In this document: in pieces, positions 45,656 through 58,445 of the stretch
How the letters are laid out: each line of letters begins with the position of its first letter
Position numbering within the stretch: the stretch's first letter is position 1
Origin: Chaenocephalus aceratus
Lineage: Eukaryota; Chordata; Actinopteri; Perciformes; Channichthyidae
Assembly: GCA_023974075.1 (NCBI GenBank)
Contig: CM043792.1
Span: 20,327,654 to 20,391,653 of the forward strand
DNA: 64,000 bases
Direction of reading: 5' to 3'
Program-made: the position numbers and the translations under genes
Notes under the pieces: generated by a model
What the model was told of the DNA's origin: nothing
Databases searched by the model: none
Seen by the model: the letters and a program-made list of their open reading frames with translations, nothing else

Positions 45656-47266
45656 TATGAGAAGTAATACCCATGGAAAGGTAATGACTATGAGATAGAA
45701 AAGTCGAAATTATAAGATATAAAGTTATTATTTTGAAATAAAAAGTCAATACAAAGAAATGCAAAATCATGGTAACAAATTTGGGGATACAAAGTCATAT
45801 TTATCATGACGGCAAAAGACGAAACCATGACATTAAAATTCCTAATGAAGAAATACTTAACATACAACATCAAATCTGGCAGCTTTTTGGGGTAAATGTT
45901 CTTATTTATCTTTCACAGAAGTGCATTGTGAGAACATTGAGGGCTATTGAGGACTACATTTACTACAGATACAATTATTTCACATGGGTTAACTTAATAG
46001 GCTATTAGCGCACCATTGAAAGAATTTGAAGCAAAAAGCATCTTTGGCATAGAAAAAACTCAAAGTTGCACATCTCCACATATTCTTGTGGAGATGGTGC
46101 AGGCTTGCAATGAATGTGTCTAAGTACATTTTGCTATAATATTTAACAAAACGTTTAGCTATGTGCTAGACATTGACTAAATGAGAGAAGTTGACTATTT
46201 CTCTAACAACTTTTTGGAGAATGTATTGATTTAGTTGTCATTTCTTCAACCAATACACTTAACACATTCTGAAAAAAAGAACAGATGATTGTACTGAATA
46301 TCTTTTAAAGCAACAAGTGACCATCTGTGAAAATAAGTAGTTTCCTGTTTTGTGTGCTGGGAATGAGTAATACGTTCTTAATTCTGGTATGTTAATAATA
46401 GGAACATTGTTAAATAATGCCCATTTTGTTGTTGTCGCCCTTTACGTTGGTTTTCAGCATTAGGAAAGGTAATCAAATACAAACTTACTTTCATGGTAAT
46501 AACCTGAACACCAGGCCCGGACTGGCCATCGGGATTCGGGAGGACCGGGAGGTTTCCCGATGGCCTGGCCTGTTAAGTGGCCTGCTGGCCTGAGGATTCT
46601 TTTTTTTATGTATGTATTGTTAACGCAACGCTGCGCAAATGTGGGTCTTACTCTGCCTCACAGAGGGTGACTGGCTGTATACATGATGTGGCCTGCCGAC
46701 ATGGCCACTTTCATACAGATCATACACTAAAGCCCTCGATTGGTCTCTGTGTGTCATTCAAGCTCAGGAGGGTTTGTGTATGTGTGGCGCGAGCGAGAGA
46801 GAGAGAGCGCGCGCACCGGTTACGTGTATTGTTGCTGTTAGCATCTGGTGCTAACTAGCTGCGCTAACGGATATAAGGAGCTGTTTCAACAACAAGGTGG
46901 AGGACGAGAGTCCTGTCCAGTCAGACTGAGCGACTGATAACTACAGCTCAGGTAAGGTAAAGGACTCTCTGAGTGTTTAGATAGTTAACTTTGTCTAAGT
47001 TATCTATGTGGGTCTCAAACGGTTTGGTCACCATTTATGTAAACACATATTTCCATTTTAGGAGGGAGTGAGATTAGTGAAATATGCATGAATAATAAAA
47101 AAAAAAAAAAAGTTAACTAGGTGAAAAAAGGTAAGATAAACTTTTAAAACTTGTTGAGAGCTAAAACTAGTCTTTGCTTCTGCCTCAAAGAGGAGCAGGG
47201 AGGACAGGAGGGAGACAGGAGAGGCTGATTCAGGAGCACAGACACACTCACAACTATAAATGAACC

Positions 47267-47680
47267 AAAAACCATCCATCCATCCATCCATCCATCTTCT
47301 CCCGCTTATCCGTGGTCGGGTCGCGGGGGTAGCAGTTCCAGCAGAGAGCCCCAAACTTTCTTTTCCCTGGCGACATCAACCAGCTCTGACTGGGGGATCC
47401 CAAGGCGCTCCCAGGCCAGCGAAGATATATAATCCCTCCACCTGGTCCTAGGTCTACCCCTTGGTCTCTTCCCAGCTGGACGTGCCTGGAACACCTCCCT
47501 AGGGAGGCACCCAGGTGGCATCCTAACTAGGTGCCCGAACCACCTCAACTGGCTTCTTTCGACACGAAGGAGGAGCGGCTCAACTCCGAGTCCCTCCCTG
47601 ATGACCGAACTTCTCACCTTATCTCTAAGGGAGACACCAGCCACCCGGCGGAGGAAACCCATCTCAGACGCTTGTATCCG
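47267..47680 (-). mobile_element. RTE/Rex3-like LINE 3' fragment nested in the hAT
   Basis: The minus strand encodes the C-terminal end of a LINE polyprotein (FLRRVAGVSLRDKVRSS, RWFGHLVRMPPG, RPRGRPRTRWRDYISSLAWE) and ends in a GATG repeat tail (47271-47297). The fragment is 5'-truncated. The family is inferred from tail type; another LINE clade is possible. Confidence 0.8.
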
Positions 47681-47929
47681 AAAACAAATAAATAAAAAGT
47701 TCAAATGTTTTTAAATATTGGATATGGTATGTTATTGGTTATGGCCATATTCTTATGATTTTATGATTATTTAAATGTATACAATTCTGTTTCATATAGG
47801 TGTTCCCATAGATATAGTCTCTTTATTTCCCCCTCAAAATGCACCAGATTGATGCATTTAACTCCAACATTTAACAAAAAATATCTTACCGGGGGTGCAT
47901 GCCCCCGGACCCCCTAGAGCAGGGGTGTC

Positions 47930-48318
47930 AAACTCCATATCATGGATAGGGTTATAACTTCATAATTAACTACGTCTGAAAAGCAGAAGTCTAGGGCAAA
48001 TAATTGCAAGTCTCTTCAGTGAGAATGTCACACATGTTTTTTAAAAGAAAAGCCAAATTCTGGAAAAAAACTCACAATCGAAAAAAAGAAGTGACATTTT
48101 GAAGAAAATAAGTGACATTTTAAAGAAAAAGTAATATTAAAAAAAGGGCAAATTCTAAGAAAAAAGGCATATTTGAGATGCATTGTAGGACATGTAGTTT
48201 ATGGGCAATGTGCTTCTGTAAAGCGGCATGTAACTGTATAATAAACATATTATATTCTTTGCAAGCTCTTGTGGGGCCACATAAAATGAAGTCGCGGGCC
48301 TTGAGTTTGACACCCCTG
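47930..48318. mobile_element. hAT MITE with perfect 8-bp target duplication CCCTAGAG
   Basis: The ends CAGGGGTGTCAAACTC and GAGTTTGACACCCCTG are exact inverted repeats of 16 bp. CCCTAGAG flanks both sides (47922-47929 and 48319-48326). The element is 389 bp and non-coding, and is nested inside the larger hAT, so it inserted later. Confidence 0.93.
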
Positions 48319-48594
48319 CCCTAGAGGATTTTAGGTACACCCCCACTTAAAATATGTTCACATGAATAGATTCCTAAATAGATTTTCTCATTTTTTTAAA
48401 TAGTGACCCATGTCCATATGTTTATTTGTGGGTAGTAGATTTAAACTATAGGGCTATCACTATGGGCAGCAACGCTGTAAATATTGACAAATAAATCCAG
48501 CAAAATGGCACAAAAAAAAACTGGTAGTGGCCTGGCTGGGTGTATAATGACTTATTGTCCCAGTCTGGCCCTGCTGAACATTCATCTTCTACAT

Positions 48595-49092
48595 TGCAGA
48601 CCTTGCCTTTCTACATGCAACGCTCTGATGCAAATGAAGGATCACTGGAAAAGAGAACAAGACAATAGGAAGTTAGTGGGTGCAGTATTATTAGATTTTA
48701 GTTCTGCTTTTGGTGTTATTAATCCTTCTTTGTTGTTACACAAGCTGGAACAATATGGTTTTACTTTGAATGCACTAAGGGGTAAAGAAAGTTACATGAA
48801 ACATCTAAGGCAAACTGTTTTCTCAAATGGAAGTTTGTCAAAGATTAGGAAAATTGGAGTACCTCAAGGTAGTTGTTTGTTACCGCTTTTGTTTTCTGTA
48901 TACATAAATGACTTCCCATTAGTGCTAGAGAAGGCCAAAATTGTAATGTTTGCCAATTATTCGACAATATGCAGCAGCGCCATCAACAGAAAGCTGAGTT
49001 ACTTTCTTAATAGGGACTTGGGTAACAAGTTATTACTTGTTGGAAAAATCAAATCTGTTGGCTCCCTCTTTAAAAATAGGATAAAATCATAA
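48595..49092 (+). pseudogene. degenerate non-LTR retrotransposon reverse transcriptase fragment
   Basis: An open frame with RT motifs: GAVLLDFSSAFGVINPSLLL, KLEQYGF, GVPQGSCLLPLLFSVYINDF, then FANYSTI where active enzymes have YADD or FADD. Loss of both catalytic Asp shows it is dead. There is a deletion after the second motif block, where the helical WxxSYL segment should be. It resembles jockey/L2-type LINEs of fish; the clade is unsure. Confidence 0.8.
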
Positions 49093-49130
49093 GTTGAAAG
49101 CTGAATAAAAATTGCATTTAAATATAAACC

Positions 49131-49132
<2 letters not shown>

Positions 49133-49190
<58 letters not shown>

Positions 49191-49207
49191 TAATAATAAT
49201 AATAATA
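49133..49207. repeat. (AAT)n trinucleotide repeat
   Basis: About 24 AAT units with one ATG interruption. It lies between the RT fragment and a sequence like the GCGCCTTTCAAAACACCC repeat common in fish, so it may be a LINE tail. Confidence 0.95.
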
Positions 49208-49290
49208 CATTTATTTTGGGGGGCGCCTTTCAAAACACCCAAGGACACCTTACAGGGTTACAGATTTACAATTTATATTTACAATTATAC
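49208..49290. repeat. possible dispersed repeat adjoining (AAT)n
   Basis: The words GCGCCTTTCAAAACACCC and AAGGACACCTTACAG are typical of a widespread fish interspersed repeat. Its ends were not delimited. Confidence 0.4.
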
Positions 49291-50020
49291 CTTACAAATT
49301 AAAACAGTCGATTTAGTGAAGTATCAGCCGGGGTAATATACCAATTGAACAGGTATAAGAGACATAACTGCTAGGTGTATTACAGTGATCTTATAGAAAA
49401 AGTGTAACAGACATGCATGAAAAAGTAAGCTGTCCGGCAGAGATCCTCATCCACATATGCTTTGTTGAATTTTTCCAGAAATGTTACAGTGACGTACTAT
49501 TAGACTTTTCTCGCAGTTTGCTGAACATAATTATCAATCACAACATGCAATATAAAGAAGGTTCATGTTACCTAAATCTAATAGGATTCAGAAATAAAGA
49601 AGTTAATGGTTGAACAATGGTTTCCTCCTCATTTGTAGTTTCCACAGCCAACACAAGGGGAGGCCCTCGTCCTACAGGCCAGATACACACATTGAGGAGA
49701 CTCCCCTCTTCACACTGTTGTGTAGAAAAACAAAATACCCACAGGGTTTTAATTATGTTCTAGATATAAATATCGAAATCAGTGAATTATAAGATAAGCA
49801 CATCCTGCAGTGCAGTAATGACTCTGTATTGCGGCATGATCTTTTTACCTCTCAGGTAGTTCAATTGTATTAATCCCTGTTCATGTTTGCGGTATATCCT
49901 CCAGTTTTCTTTGGAGATAGGTCGTAGACAGAGGTTGGCAGTGCCCCTGAAATATTCTAACTATGAGAGGATAGAACAGATGCAACTGAGTACTCAAAGA
50001 GGCCTCTGTCATTTCCCTTT

Positions 50021-50032
50021 CACACACACACA

Positions 50033-50087
<55 letters not shown>
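50021..50087. repeat. (CA)n microsatellite
   Basis: CA tract with a single AAA interruption near its left end. Confidence 0.95.
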
Positions 50088-50089
<2 letters not shown>

Positions 50090-52726
50090 TGCAAGGATGA
50101 AGCAGAAGCCGCCATGCTGCTGCACGCTTCATTTGCACTGCATCTTCTCTGGTCCACCGAGAAAACACAGACCATGGCCTGTGTCACTCAATATGGGCCC
50201 CTCTCTATCTCTACAACTCCATCTACTTCCTCTCAGTCCCTCTCTGCCTCTCCTTTGCCCTTCTCTCTTACATTGCAACCGTTTACCAGTAGTGAGTAAA
50301 ACAATGTGCCTCCCAAACATACTCTCAAGTTTCCACCTTAATTATCACATTGGCATGAGGAAAAGCATTAATGACAAGTAGATTTATTTATAACTAATGC
50401 GGTGTGACTAACCAGATAACCTTTGAATCAGTCATGATTGCTTCCTCACTACTTGGCGAGAACCGTAATGAATAAAAATGACAGCATCACAACAAGCATG
50501 GATGAGAGAGTAAATGGAGTTGGCTCACCCCTCCCCTGGTGGGAAGTGGACTTGTCCAATCTTTTGATGAATTTTTCCAATGATATCAAGTGACAGTGGG
50601 AGGCTTGGATCTCCTCTTCCTATCCACAGAGCCCCTGCAGAAGCAAAGAGCAGAGATGACGCAGGAGAGGCTGTAAGCACACGCAAAGCTCTGAACATGC
50701 ATGTCCCACAACACAAACACCACGCAGCTAGTAAATTCCAGCTAGTCTAAACAGGAATTTTAAGATAAATAATTACAATACTGCTGCTTTTGAGTCCTCT
50801 GTCCAGCTGTCTCAACTCTTCCCTTCTTGTTCTGCTCACAAGAGTGACGATGAGAGATAAACATCCATCTTCCCGTCTCCCTGCCTACCCCCCCAATCCC
50901 TCATTCTCTGTCCATGTGGATAAGTGCACTAAGAGCACGAAGAGTAGTGGCTCTGGTAATTGTAAGATATTTTAATGAACAAAACGAGAACAAGGGTAGA
51001 TTAATCCCCACAAAGTTCTTTCAATTCTCTTTTGGGAACCCAAGTTAAAACAAAACCTTGGTGCACCATTCAGAGCGTGTGAGTTGTGGAGTCAAAGCTG
51101 AGGCAAAGCAACACCCTGAGAATCCTGAGTAGCTCTGAAACAATAATGCTGTCTGCTCGGTACCCTGCTTGGCTGGAACTTGCATAGCTCCTTAACGGTT
51201 TCTAAATACACATGGTAGAAAGCTGACCATAACCAAAGCAGCATTCAGGCCAGGAGTGACTCCTTTTAGCAAAATAGTATCAAGTTCTCACCCTGCCCGT
51301 GAGTTTCTTCAACTTTTTTCATAGATAACACATTTCCCAGTTAGATTATTTTAGCAGACCGCAATGTCACCATCAATCACAAGGCCTTTTCCCCTCAACT
51401 CAAACCGTAGAAGCGATTGAACTGTGGCTCAGATAAGCTTCCAGTCACGAGGGATGCTTTCAAGTAAATGGTAATAAGCATAATCCCTCATTCTGAGTGC
51501 AAGGAAGAAGTGAGTTTAGTGAGCAGCAAATCGTGCTGGGGATGTTACAAACACTTTGGCCTGTCCAGCCTGCCCATTGTGAAGCATGACACCCCCAAGT
51601 TGGATATCACTAAGAAACATCTACACTCTGCCAGCACAGGAAGGCCACCAACACACACTGACGTACTAACTCACATAGAGACATGCACAGTGATCACATT
51701 CATCAGCTGTTTCACGCACTGGATAGTGATCTGTTCTGTAATACATTACATACAATCCTGTGGTCACATTATGGCAATTGCACACCAAAGAAATGCTCAG
51801 CTAATACAATTTAATTTGCAAATTGGATATTCTTTGTGAGTTGTAGGAGTTGAGCTGCTATGGGAACATATGAATATGAAATTACAGGGCCTCAGACAAT
51901 AACATGCACACCCACACCCCACCTACACCTCCTACACACATAATAAAACCCCTTCCATTGCAGCTAACCCCCCCATCATTTGCAAAACCACATCTCCCTG
52001 TTACCAGGCTTGGTTAGCCTGGGCACAGAAACCTGATACTGCTGAGAAAGTCTTATAAAATAAAGCAAATAAAACAACTCTATCGACAACACCTCTCCTC
52101 CATAGCGCCAAACGTGAAAGATCAGAAAAATGTCTGCAAACAAACCAACCTCTGCCTGAGGCCTATCAGAGTTGGAACATGAATGCTTTGTAAGGCTGCA
52201 TCATGTACATTATTAGGCGATACAGACCGCCATGTTTGCTGAGGCACAAGTTGTGCAACTCGGACCGCCTCTATTAATCTTTTTTCCAGCTCAATCTCCG
52301 GAGAGGGATCTCTGTCAGAAAACAAACCTCTCTGTTTGAAGCATGGCCTCCAGTTAAACTTGTTCAACTTCTGCCTTCCTCTGTACATTTGACTCCCCTT
52401 ACCCCGTGTCTCTCCAGCTTTCCCCTTCCACTCTTCCTCCTGTGTCATCTTTTGCTCCCTCTCTCTGCTCTTTGCCCTTCTTTCGCTATTGCTTTCCCCT
52501 TTGTCTCTCAATTCTTAACTCTCTTCCTGTTTTCCCCCCTGCGATTCGTAAGTCTCAGTATTTGGCTAGGCGAAGCCAGGGCGAGCGTGTCTTGTTACAG
52601 CAGTCCAGGCCCTCTGATAAAGCCCCGCATTGTGAGGATAATCCCTTAGAAACAATCAGGATTTTTATATTGTTCCCTCTGTTATTCCTGTTGCCTCACA
52701 CATTAAAAGCAGACAGCAGACAGCAC

Positions 52727-52742
52727 GCACACGCACACACAC

Positions 52743-52817
<75 letters not shown>
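52727..52817. repeat. (CA)n microsatellite
   Basis: CA tract of about 40 units with CG interruptions at the left end. Confidence 0.95.
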
Positions 52818-52820
<3 letters not shown>

Positions 52821-55800
52821 CAACTCAAGTCACACGCACGCGAGAATCTGACACACAAACAAGTACATGTACAAGCACCAGCATGCACTGCATACTAGTG
52901 GGCTCATGGGAAAGTATGCAAGAAATTCACATCAAATGATCCTTTTGGGGAATTTTGTTTACAAGCTGGTCTCTGTGCATCCTACTCTCTGTCATTCCAA
53001 ACCGAATCCAAGACTGTCTCACCTACATCTACGTCAACATGACATGGGAGCTTTAGGGCACAGGGATCTGTAAATGGGGAGTTGCTGCAGCGCTGTAAAA
53101 TGTCAGTTAAGTCAGTTTGTCTATCACTGTCATGTTTGGTTAAGGCAGCCTTTCTGTTGCTGTTCACACTTGGCTGAGCCCTATTGTTAAATAAGCAAAG
53201 CCTTGTGTTTGGTCGTGCTGCGGATCAGTGAGGCAATCAGGCACTCACCTGAACAATTTGGAGAGAGGAGAACAGAGCAGGAGAGCAGCACACCGCAGTT
53301 AATGTTCACGTTAGCACAGCTAAAAACGTCATTATTACAGATACAAAAATGAAACATTTACAGAGCAGAATGTCTTTTGCTCTTAGTTTAGCTGCAGACG
53401 GAAAAGTGAAAGGGGGTGAAAGGTAGTACAGTTTTTCAACCACCTGGGCAAAGCAGGACTTTTGATTTGTAAACATGTACAGCGTAGGAGAAATTAGCAA
53501 CCCTAACAGGGCTATGTGCCATGGACAGGCCGGTGGTACCTTACTGGGACACACAAATTGGCTACAGCCACCCTTTAGGTTGATTTTTCCATCTAGGCTT
53601 TTCCTGCCATCAAATTCAACATAGCTGCTTCTAATAAAACTTTGTTTGTTTATCTCTCCAGTCTCTGATGTAAGGCTGACCATTCAACTGAATACTATCA
53701 CCACTAGCAGAAAGCGTTAAATCCTATGACGTTGACGATGTTATGCTGTTCATAATGTTTTTCATTTTTTAAACGTGGTTACTGACTTGTGGAACCTTTT
53801 CTTTTGCGGTGTAAGATCTGAAGACAGCTGTTAGTCTAGACAGGTAGATGCCTGCGCGGTTCCAGGCCTTGTGTTATCTTCTTGTCACTGCCATAATTCT
53901 TCATCTTCCAACAGGAGGTTTCCTTCACCGGCTTTTCCCACTGCCGGCATCATCTGTCACCACAACCAAGGGGAAGGGAAACCATAATTACAGGACAGAG
54001 GTAACCATAACTCACCTCCTAGGGTTATCACTAATAGCAATGGTAGCCAGCAGCAACAACTGCCAGACTGACATTGTTCAACAATTACACACACTGACTG
54101 TAACGAAATACATCGTAAAAGCTGATGTAGTCCACCTGTTTCCCAATGGTGCCAGGAATAAATATTTTATTTGAAGAGATACCAAGACACAAGGTTTACA
54201 AATAGAAAAGCTGAGGATGTGCAACGGATTTAATGATAAGGTAGTTGTTAAAGATAATATATGTTACTTACTGTACTGTACTTTCTGTATCTATCAATTA
54301 CACACGCTTTCATTTGCAAGTGATGTAAGTGGATCAGCATTACACACACTACACTCATTACTCACTAGTGCACCTCATTCATAACTGGGAATTACATGAA
54401 TATTGTCAGGTGTCTGTTGTGAGCATGTTCATTAAACTATTGGCTCTAAGCTATCACCCCCCCTTACAACTAGAACAGCCCAGATAAAAGGATGTGTAAA
54501 CACAACAGTAGAAAGAGAGGTGCCTGCACTGTGTTTAACATTTTCCTGGAATCCAACGAGCACATCTCTGATGTGTTGAAGTGTCGTAAGTGTGACCTCA
54601 GCGCCTCAGGTTTTTAAATTCTCTGTGTTATTCAAGCTGTTTCCTGGGGAGGACTGTAATTAGGAGCACCGCTGCACTGACAGCACGACGATCACCATCA
54701 GACACACACTGTGCATCAGTAACTTCACTGTCCTACACACAGTACTGCATTATAAACTCTTAAATGCTTACTCTTACACACACATTCCTTTTATACTGAT
54801 ATTGGACAACATTCTTAAACATTATGAGATAAATTAAATAATCCGAAAATGTATGGCAAATGTTCTCAATATGGTCCATTTCAAATTGGCTTTAAAGCGA
54901 GAATATGCAACTAAAGCTGAACAATGATGGACAATTAGAGATAAATGGCATATCAAATTTCCTTTCTTCTGTTTTATATTGACACCACTGAAGTGAGTAT
55001 CCATGATAACATGTATGTACCACAACAAGGGAAGGGTAATAAAGACAGTTAAGAAACTCATAGAAGGACTTTGTTCAACAATATCCAGTTTGCTAATGTT
55101 AGCTCTTTTAAGCTTCCAGTCATATCAAACATCCCACAACTCCAACGAGAAAACCCCTGAGAGTTTTAAAAATAGTTCTTCAGTACGTATCACAACAGTC
55201 ATACTGTTTTTCACATACCAACGCATCATTTATTCACACATAAACCATTTGTCATTACCATACTGTCCACACACACACACACCATTATATTAAAGCTCAC
55301 TGACCTCTGTCACACAATCACTAACATTGTTTCCCTTTCTCTACTTTTTTTTTTCTTCAAATCCCACTCACACAACAAAACGATTCTCTTTTAATAATGA
55401 AGTTTCACAAAGAGAGCAGGGTAGTCACAATTATTAGTACTGTATAAGGGGGGGAATGGCGAAATATGTAGCCTAAACAATCTCTTGAATACACACTTGT
55501 GTAATTTCACACTTTTTAACTTATAAACCTACACTTTAGTCGGCAAAAACACAGAATAAACATACCCAATAATGCTGAAACACAGAAGAAGATGCAGGCA
55601 TACACTGACCTAAAAGGTTTTATACACATATGAGATGTGTTTTCTCTCTCCTTGGAGCTACAGAGTGAGTGCGGGGTCAGTGTATACATCTCACTTTATG
55701 AGGTTCACATGAGCAAGATACTCGTGGTGTCTTAAGTGATGAATGGACTGTTTTCATGATTCCCCTGCTTGGGCTGAGTGTCGTGTCACTATAACATTAC

Positions 55801-56230
55801 CACTACATGTGAATGTGTGTTTTGAGGGAGACTCAGCTTGTTGACCTTGGAACCCAGGATCGTCCTCCCACTTCTCCACTGCAGTCGTCACTAACACCTC
55901 ACAAGCCCAAACTATTGTTTTTATTCCCAGGATCTTGTTTTTGCATTCCAGTCTGCCCTCAGCGGCGTGCGGGTTATGGAGCAAACATGAACACACACCC
56001 ACACACAAGACATCTCTCATCGTTCAGCCTAAACAATATAAGCAAAGTGTTTTTGTATCTCTATCGGCGTGTCTTGTCTTGGTTCTACTAGATAAGCTTG
56101 TTTTATAGAAGAATGTTATGTCCAGGTCTAACTCACTCGTCAGGATGCTGGTTTAAATCTTTCACCGTCAGTTTTATCTTTGTGTCTGCACAGACTATTT
56201 TAAGGTGTTTACTTCTGGTTTGCTTTACAG

Positions 56231-56363
56231 GTGACAGAGAGAGTCTGAAACACTTTGTGCTCGACAAAGAGAAGCTGCAGGTAGCTAAGGTCGCCCTACC
56301 CTTAAACTTTGTGCTTGAAACTAAAGTAAACACACCACACATTGTGGCGCCAGGTCTTATCAG
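56231..56363 (+). CDS. possible penultimate exon of an unknown gene
   Basis: Acceptor TTGCTTTACAG, open frame DRESLKHFVLDKEKLQ then VAKVALPLNFVLETKV and HIVAPGLI, donor AG/GTAACC. It joins in frame to the candidate at 56472. An internal alternative donor CAG/GTAGCT exists at 56280. I do not recognise the protein and found no upstream exons, so this is tentative. Confidence 0.33.
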
Positions 56364-56471
56364 GTAACCTTTTCCATTGTATTATACTTTCACAACACCT
56401 CACCCTTACAAAGACAACAATATGACCTTCAAGATAGTGAATAATGTGTTCTGCTCAATTTTCTGTTACAG

Positions 56472-56598
56472 GCTAAACACGGCTAGTAACAAAAGATCAG
56501 CAAGATGCAGGATTGTTTTCAACAAACCCAAAAAAATACGTTTAAAACATGTGTCTCCAACTGAATATCTTAGCCTTAAGCATTTGGAAAAATGTTGA
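56472..56598 (+). CDS. possible terminal exon of the same unknown gene
   Basis: Acceptor TTCTGTTACAG, then a basic peptide (LNTASNKRSARCRIVFNKPK then KIRLKHVSPTEYLSLKHLEK) and TGA at 56596. An AATAAA follows 193 bp later at 56791, as expected for a last exon. Function unknown. Confidence 0.35.
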
Positions 56599-56790
56599 TT
56601 GTTCTTTTACAAATCAGACTGAAAATTGGATTCTTAGAAAAGTGTAAATTGATGCTGTTGCAGAGACATTTCTTTCAGGGAGATATTCTCAACAGATGCA
56701 TGTTTACACAATGACTGACTCTAGTGCAAGTCTGTGGTTTATTTTTTCTCTCTACAACTCATTAACAATTTATACAAACTTTAAACATAT

Positions 56791-56796
56791 AATAAA
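56791..56796 (+). terminator. candidate polyadenylation signal
   Basis: AATAAA in an A-rich run, 193 bp after the TGA of the possible terminal exon. It could be chance in AT-rich DNA. Confidence 0.3.
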
Positions 56797-56799
56797 AAA

Positions 56800-58445
56800 A
56801 ATACTATGCAGCATCAGCTATCCGGTACATGTGGTGGAGCACATAACTGCCTTGATTTGCTAAGTGATTCTATCTTCATCAGATACAACAATGACACAGT
56901 CGTCATCAGATAGTATGTACTTATCTGTACAATATGTACTGGACTGAGAGACGAGGTATGCATTTACTGATGTGATTGTGAGGGTATGCACAAACATCGC
57001 ACACCGATAGTAAACAAAGACATTTGGCAGTAAGTGTGGCCCTCCACCTGTAGTACCATTAGTTTTTTACACATCAGTTTTGAAGTTAATCTCTTTGCTA
57101 ATTCTATGAGCCAGTATGGCTTTATTGAAACATCCTAATCCCTGGAGAGCAGAGTGAGAAAACAGGGGAAGCGTGAGATTTATCTAACCAGGAACATGCA
57201 AACTATAGTCTTTCACAGCCTCATATCGGGACACAATGTGCCCACTTGCACTCCTAATGGCTGCAGCTAGTGTATTCACCAAGTAATTACTATGGGAGAT
57301 TCAGAAATATGCATAGCAGTTCAGGCTGGGGGAGCAAGCCTGAACTTGAGTATACTAAAGAGCACATTAATCCTTTTTAATTCTATTACGAATTGGACTA
57401 CAGCTGGATAAGAGGCCATCGGAGTTCCTGAGACTAAGTTTGTAATGCCTTGGAGACCCACAGTGAAAAGCTCTTACTTAACAAAAAATCATTTGCAAGG
57501 AAATATATTTTCCTCCTCGCAGTTGAATGAATTGGCAGCCTTAAGCTGCTCATACTTGGTAGTAAACAGAGATACTGTAGGTTTAATTTTTTGAGGTCTG
57601 CGGAAAGAGGTTTACATCTACATCAAAAGGACTATTTTATTTCTTTAAATGGGGGCAGAGTTTCGCAAATGGAATTTGGCTGAGCTGCAAATGCCTTGGT
57701 GATGTTATCAATGCCAGACAAATAACATGTGTGATACAACTGTCCTTTCCACAGACATGAAGAGATAGGTAAGCTACGTGCCTCCCGCAGCACACTTTAT
57801 CTGTGTGTCGATTTGGATGAGTGCTCAAGAGCATCCGCCCTTGCTATTGTTGCACCTGTTTGATAAAATAAATAAATCATAATCTTATCAAGGAATTCCC
57901 AAAGTTAAGTGCAAGGATGAGGGAGGAAGTGGGTTTCATTCACAGTGAAGTGTGTGGACCGTAATGGCTTTCACCTGTTGGGATAAGAGTTCAAATGCCC
58001 CCAATTCTAAATGTCCACAGTGCCAGGCTACTGTTACTACTGTGTGCACAGTCACAGCAGAGTAAATAGTGAGGCCCTTTTGCCTGGACCTCAGTAATCT
58101 GAACATACAGAATGTGCCTCTGCTTGTCGATCCCCATTCACTTCCATCAGGGCCAAAGGGTTTGTGAGGAGGACACCAGTCACAGAGTAAACGAGATGTC
58201 ATGTTTGACAGGGTGTGTAATCTCAGCTCAGTGGAGCAGTCTACCTCTCACTCACTCACCTCAGTCACACACACCTAAACATGAAACAATAACAAGGAGC
58301 ATGGGACACACAGATAGACAGGAACCTGTCACACAAGCACAGGCATATACGTTGCTCAGGAATTAAACGTGTCTCCTTAGTTACAGTATTATGAAACAAA
58401 ACAGGCCTGACAACCGCAATCACATTCCTTCCCACTCTGACACCC
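56800..58445. other. non-coding stretch
   Basis: I see no exon, RNA gene or delimited repeat here. Confidence 0.5.

Larger units (their letters stand above)
46512..48573. mobile_element. hAT-like DNA transposon with 8-bp target duplication, carrying nested insertions
   Basis: The left end CAGGCCCGGACTGG and the right end (read inward on the minus strand) CAGGGCCAGACTGG are inverted repeats. They are flanked by CTGAACAC (46504-46511) and CTGAACAT (48574-48581), a 7/8 match. An 8-bp duplication and CAGG ends fit the hAT superfamily. Inside are a (GA)n/CpG-rich segment with an untranslated-exon-like donor (46901-46952), a Rex3-like fragment and a second MITE. No intact transposase remains. Confidence 0.75.
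49291..56230. other. mostly non-coding stretch
   Basis: No gene was supported with confidence. It contains two CA microsatellites and a pyrimidine-rich tract (about 52390-52560). A single exon-like block on the minus strand (50529-50619) is discussed as a weak candidate. Confidence 0.5.

Noticed and set aside
49112..49336. Poly-isoleucine frame
   Set aside because: Translation of the AAT repeat.
51468..51839. 123-codon plus-strand frame
   Set aside because: No known motif, no supporting splice pattern; composition like surrounding non-coding DNA.
53306..53683. 125-codon minus-strand frame
   Set aside because: No domain or splice support and no partner exons found.
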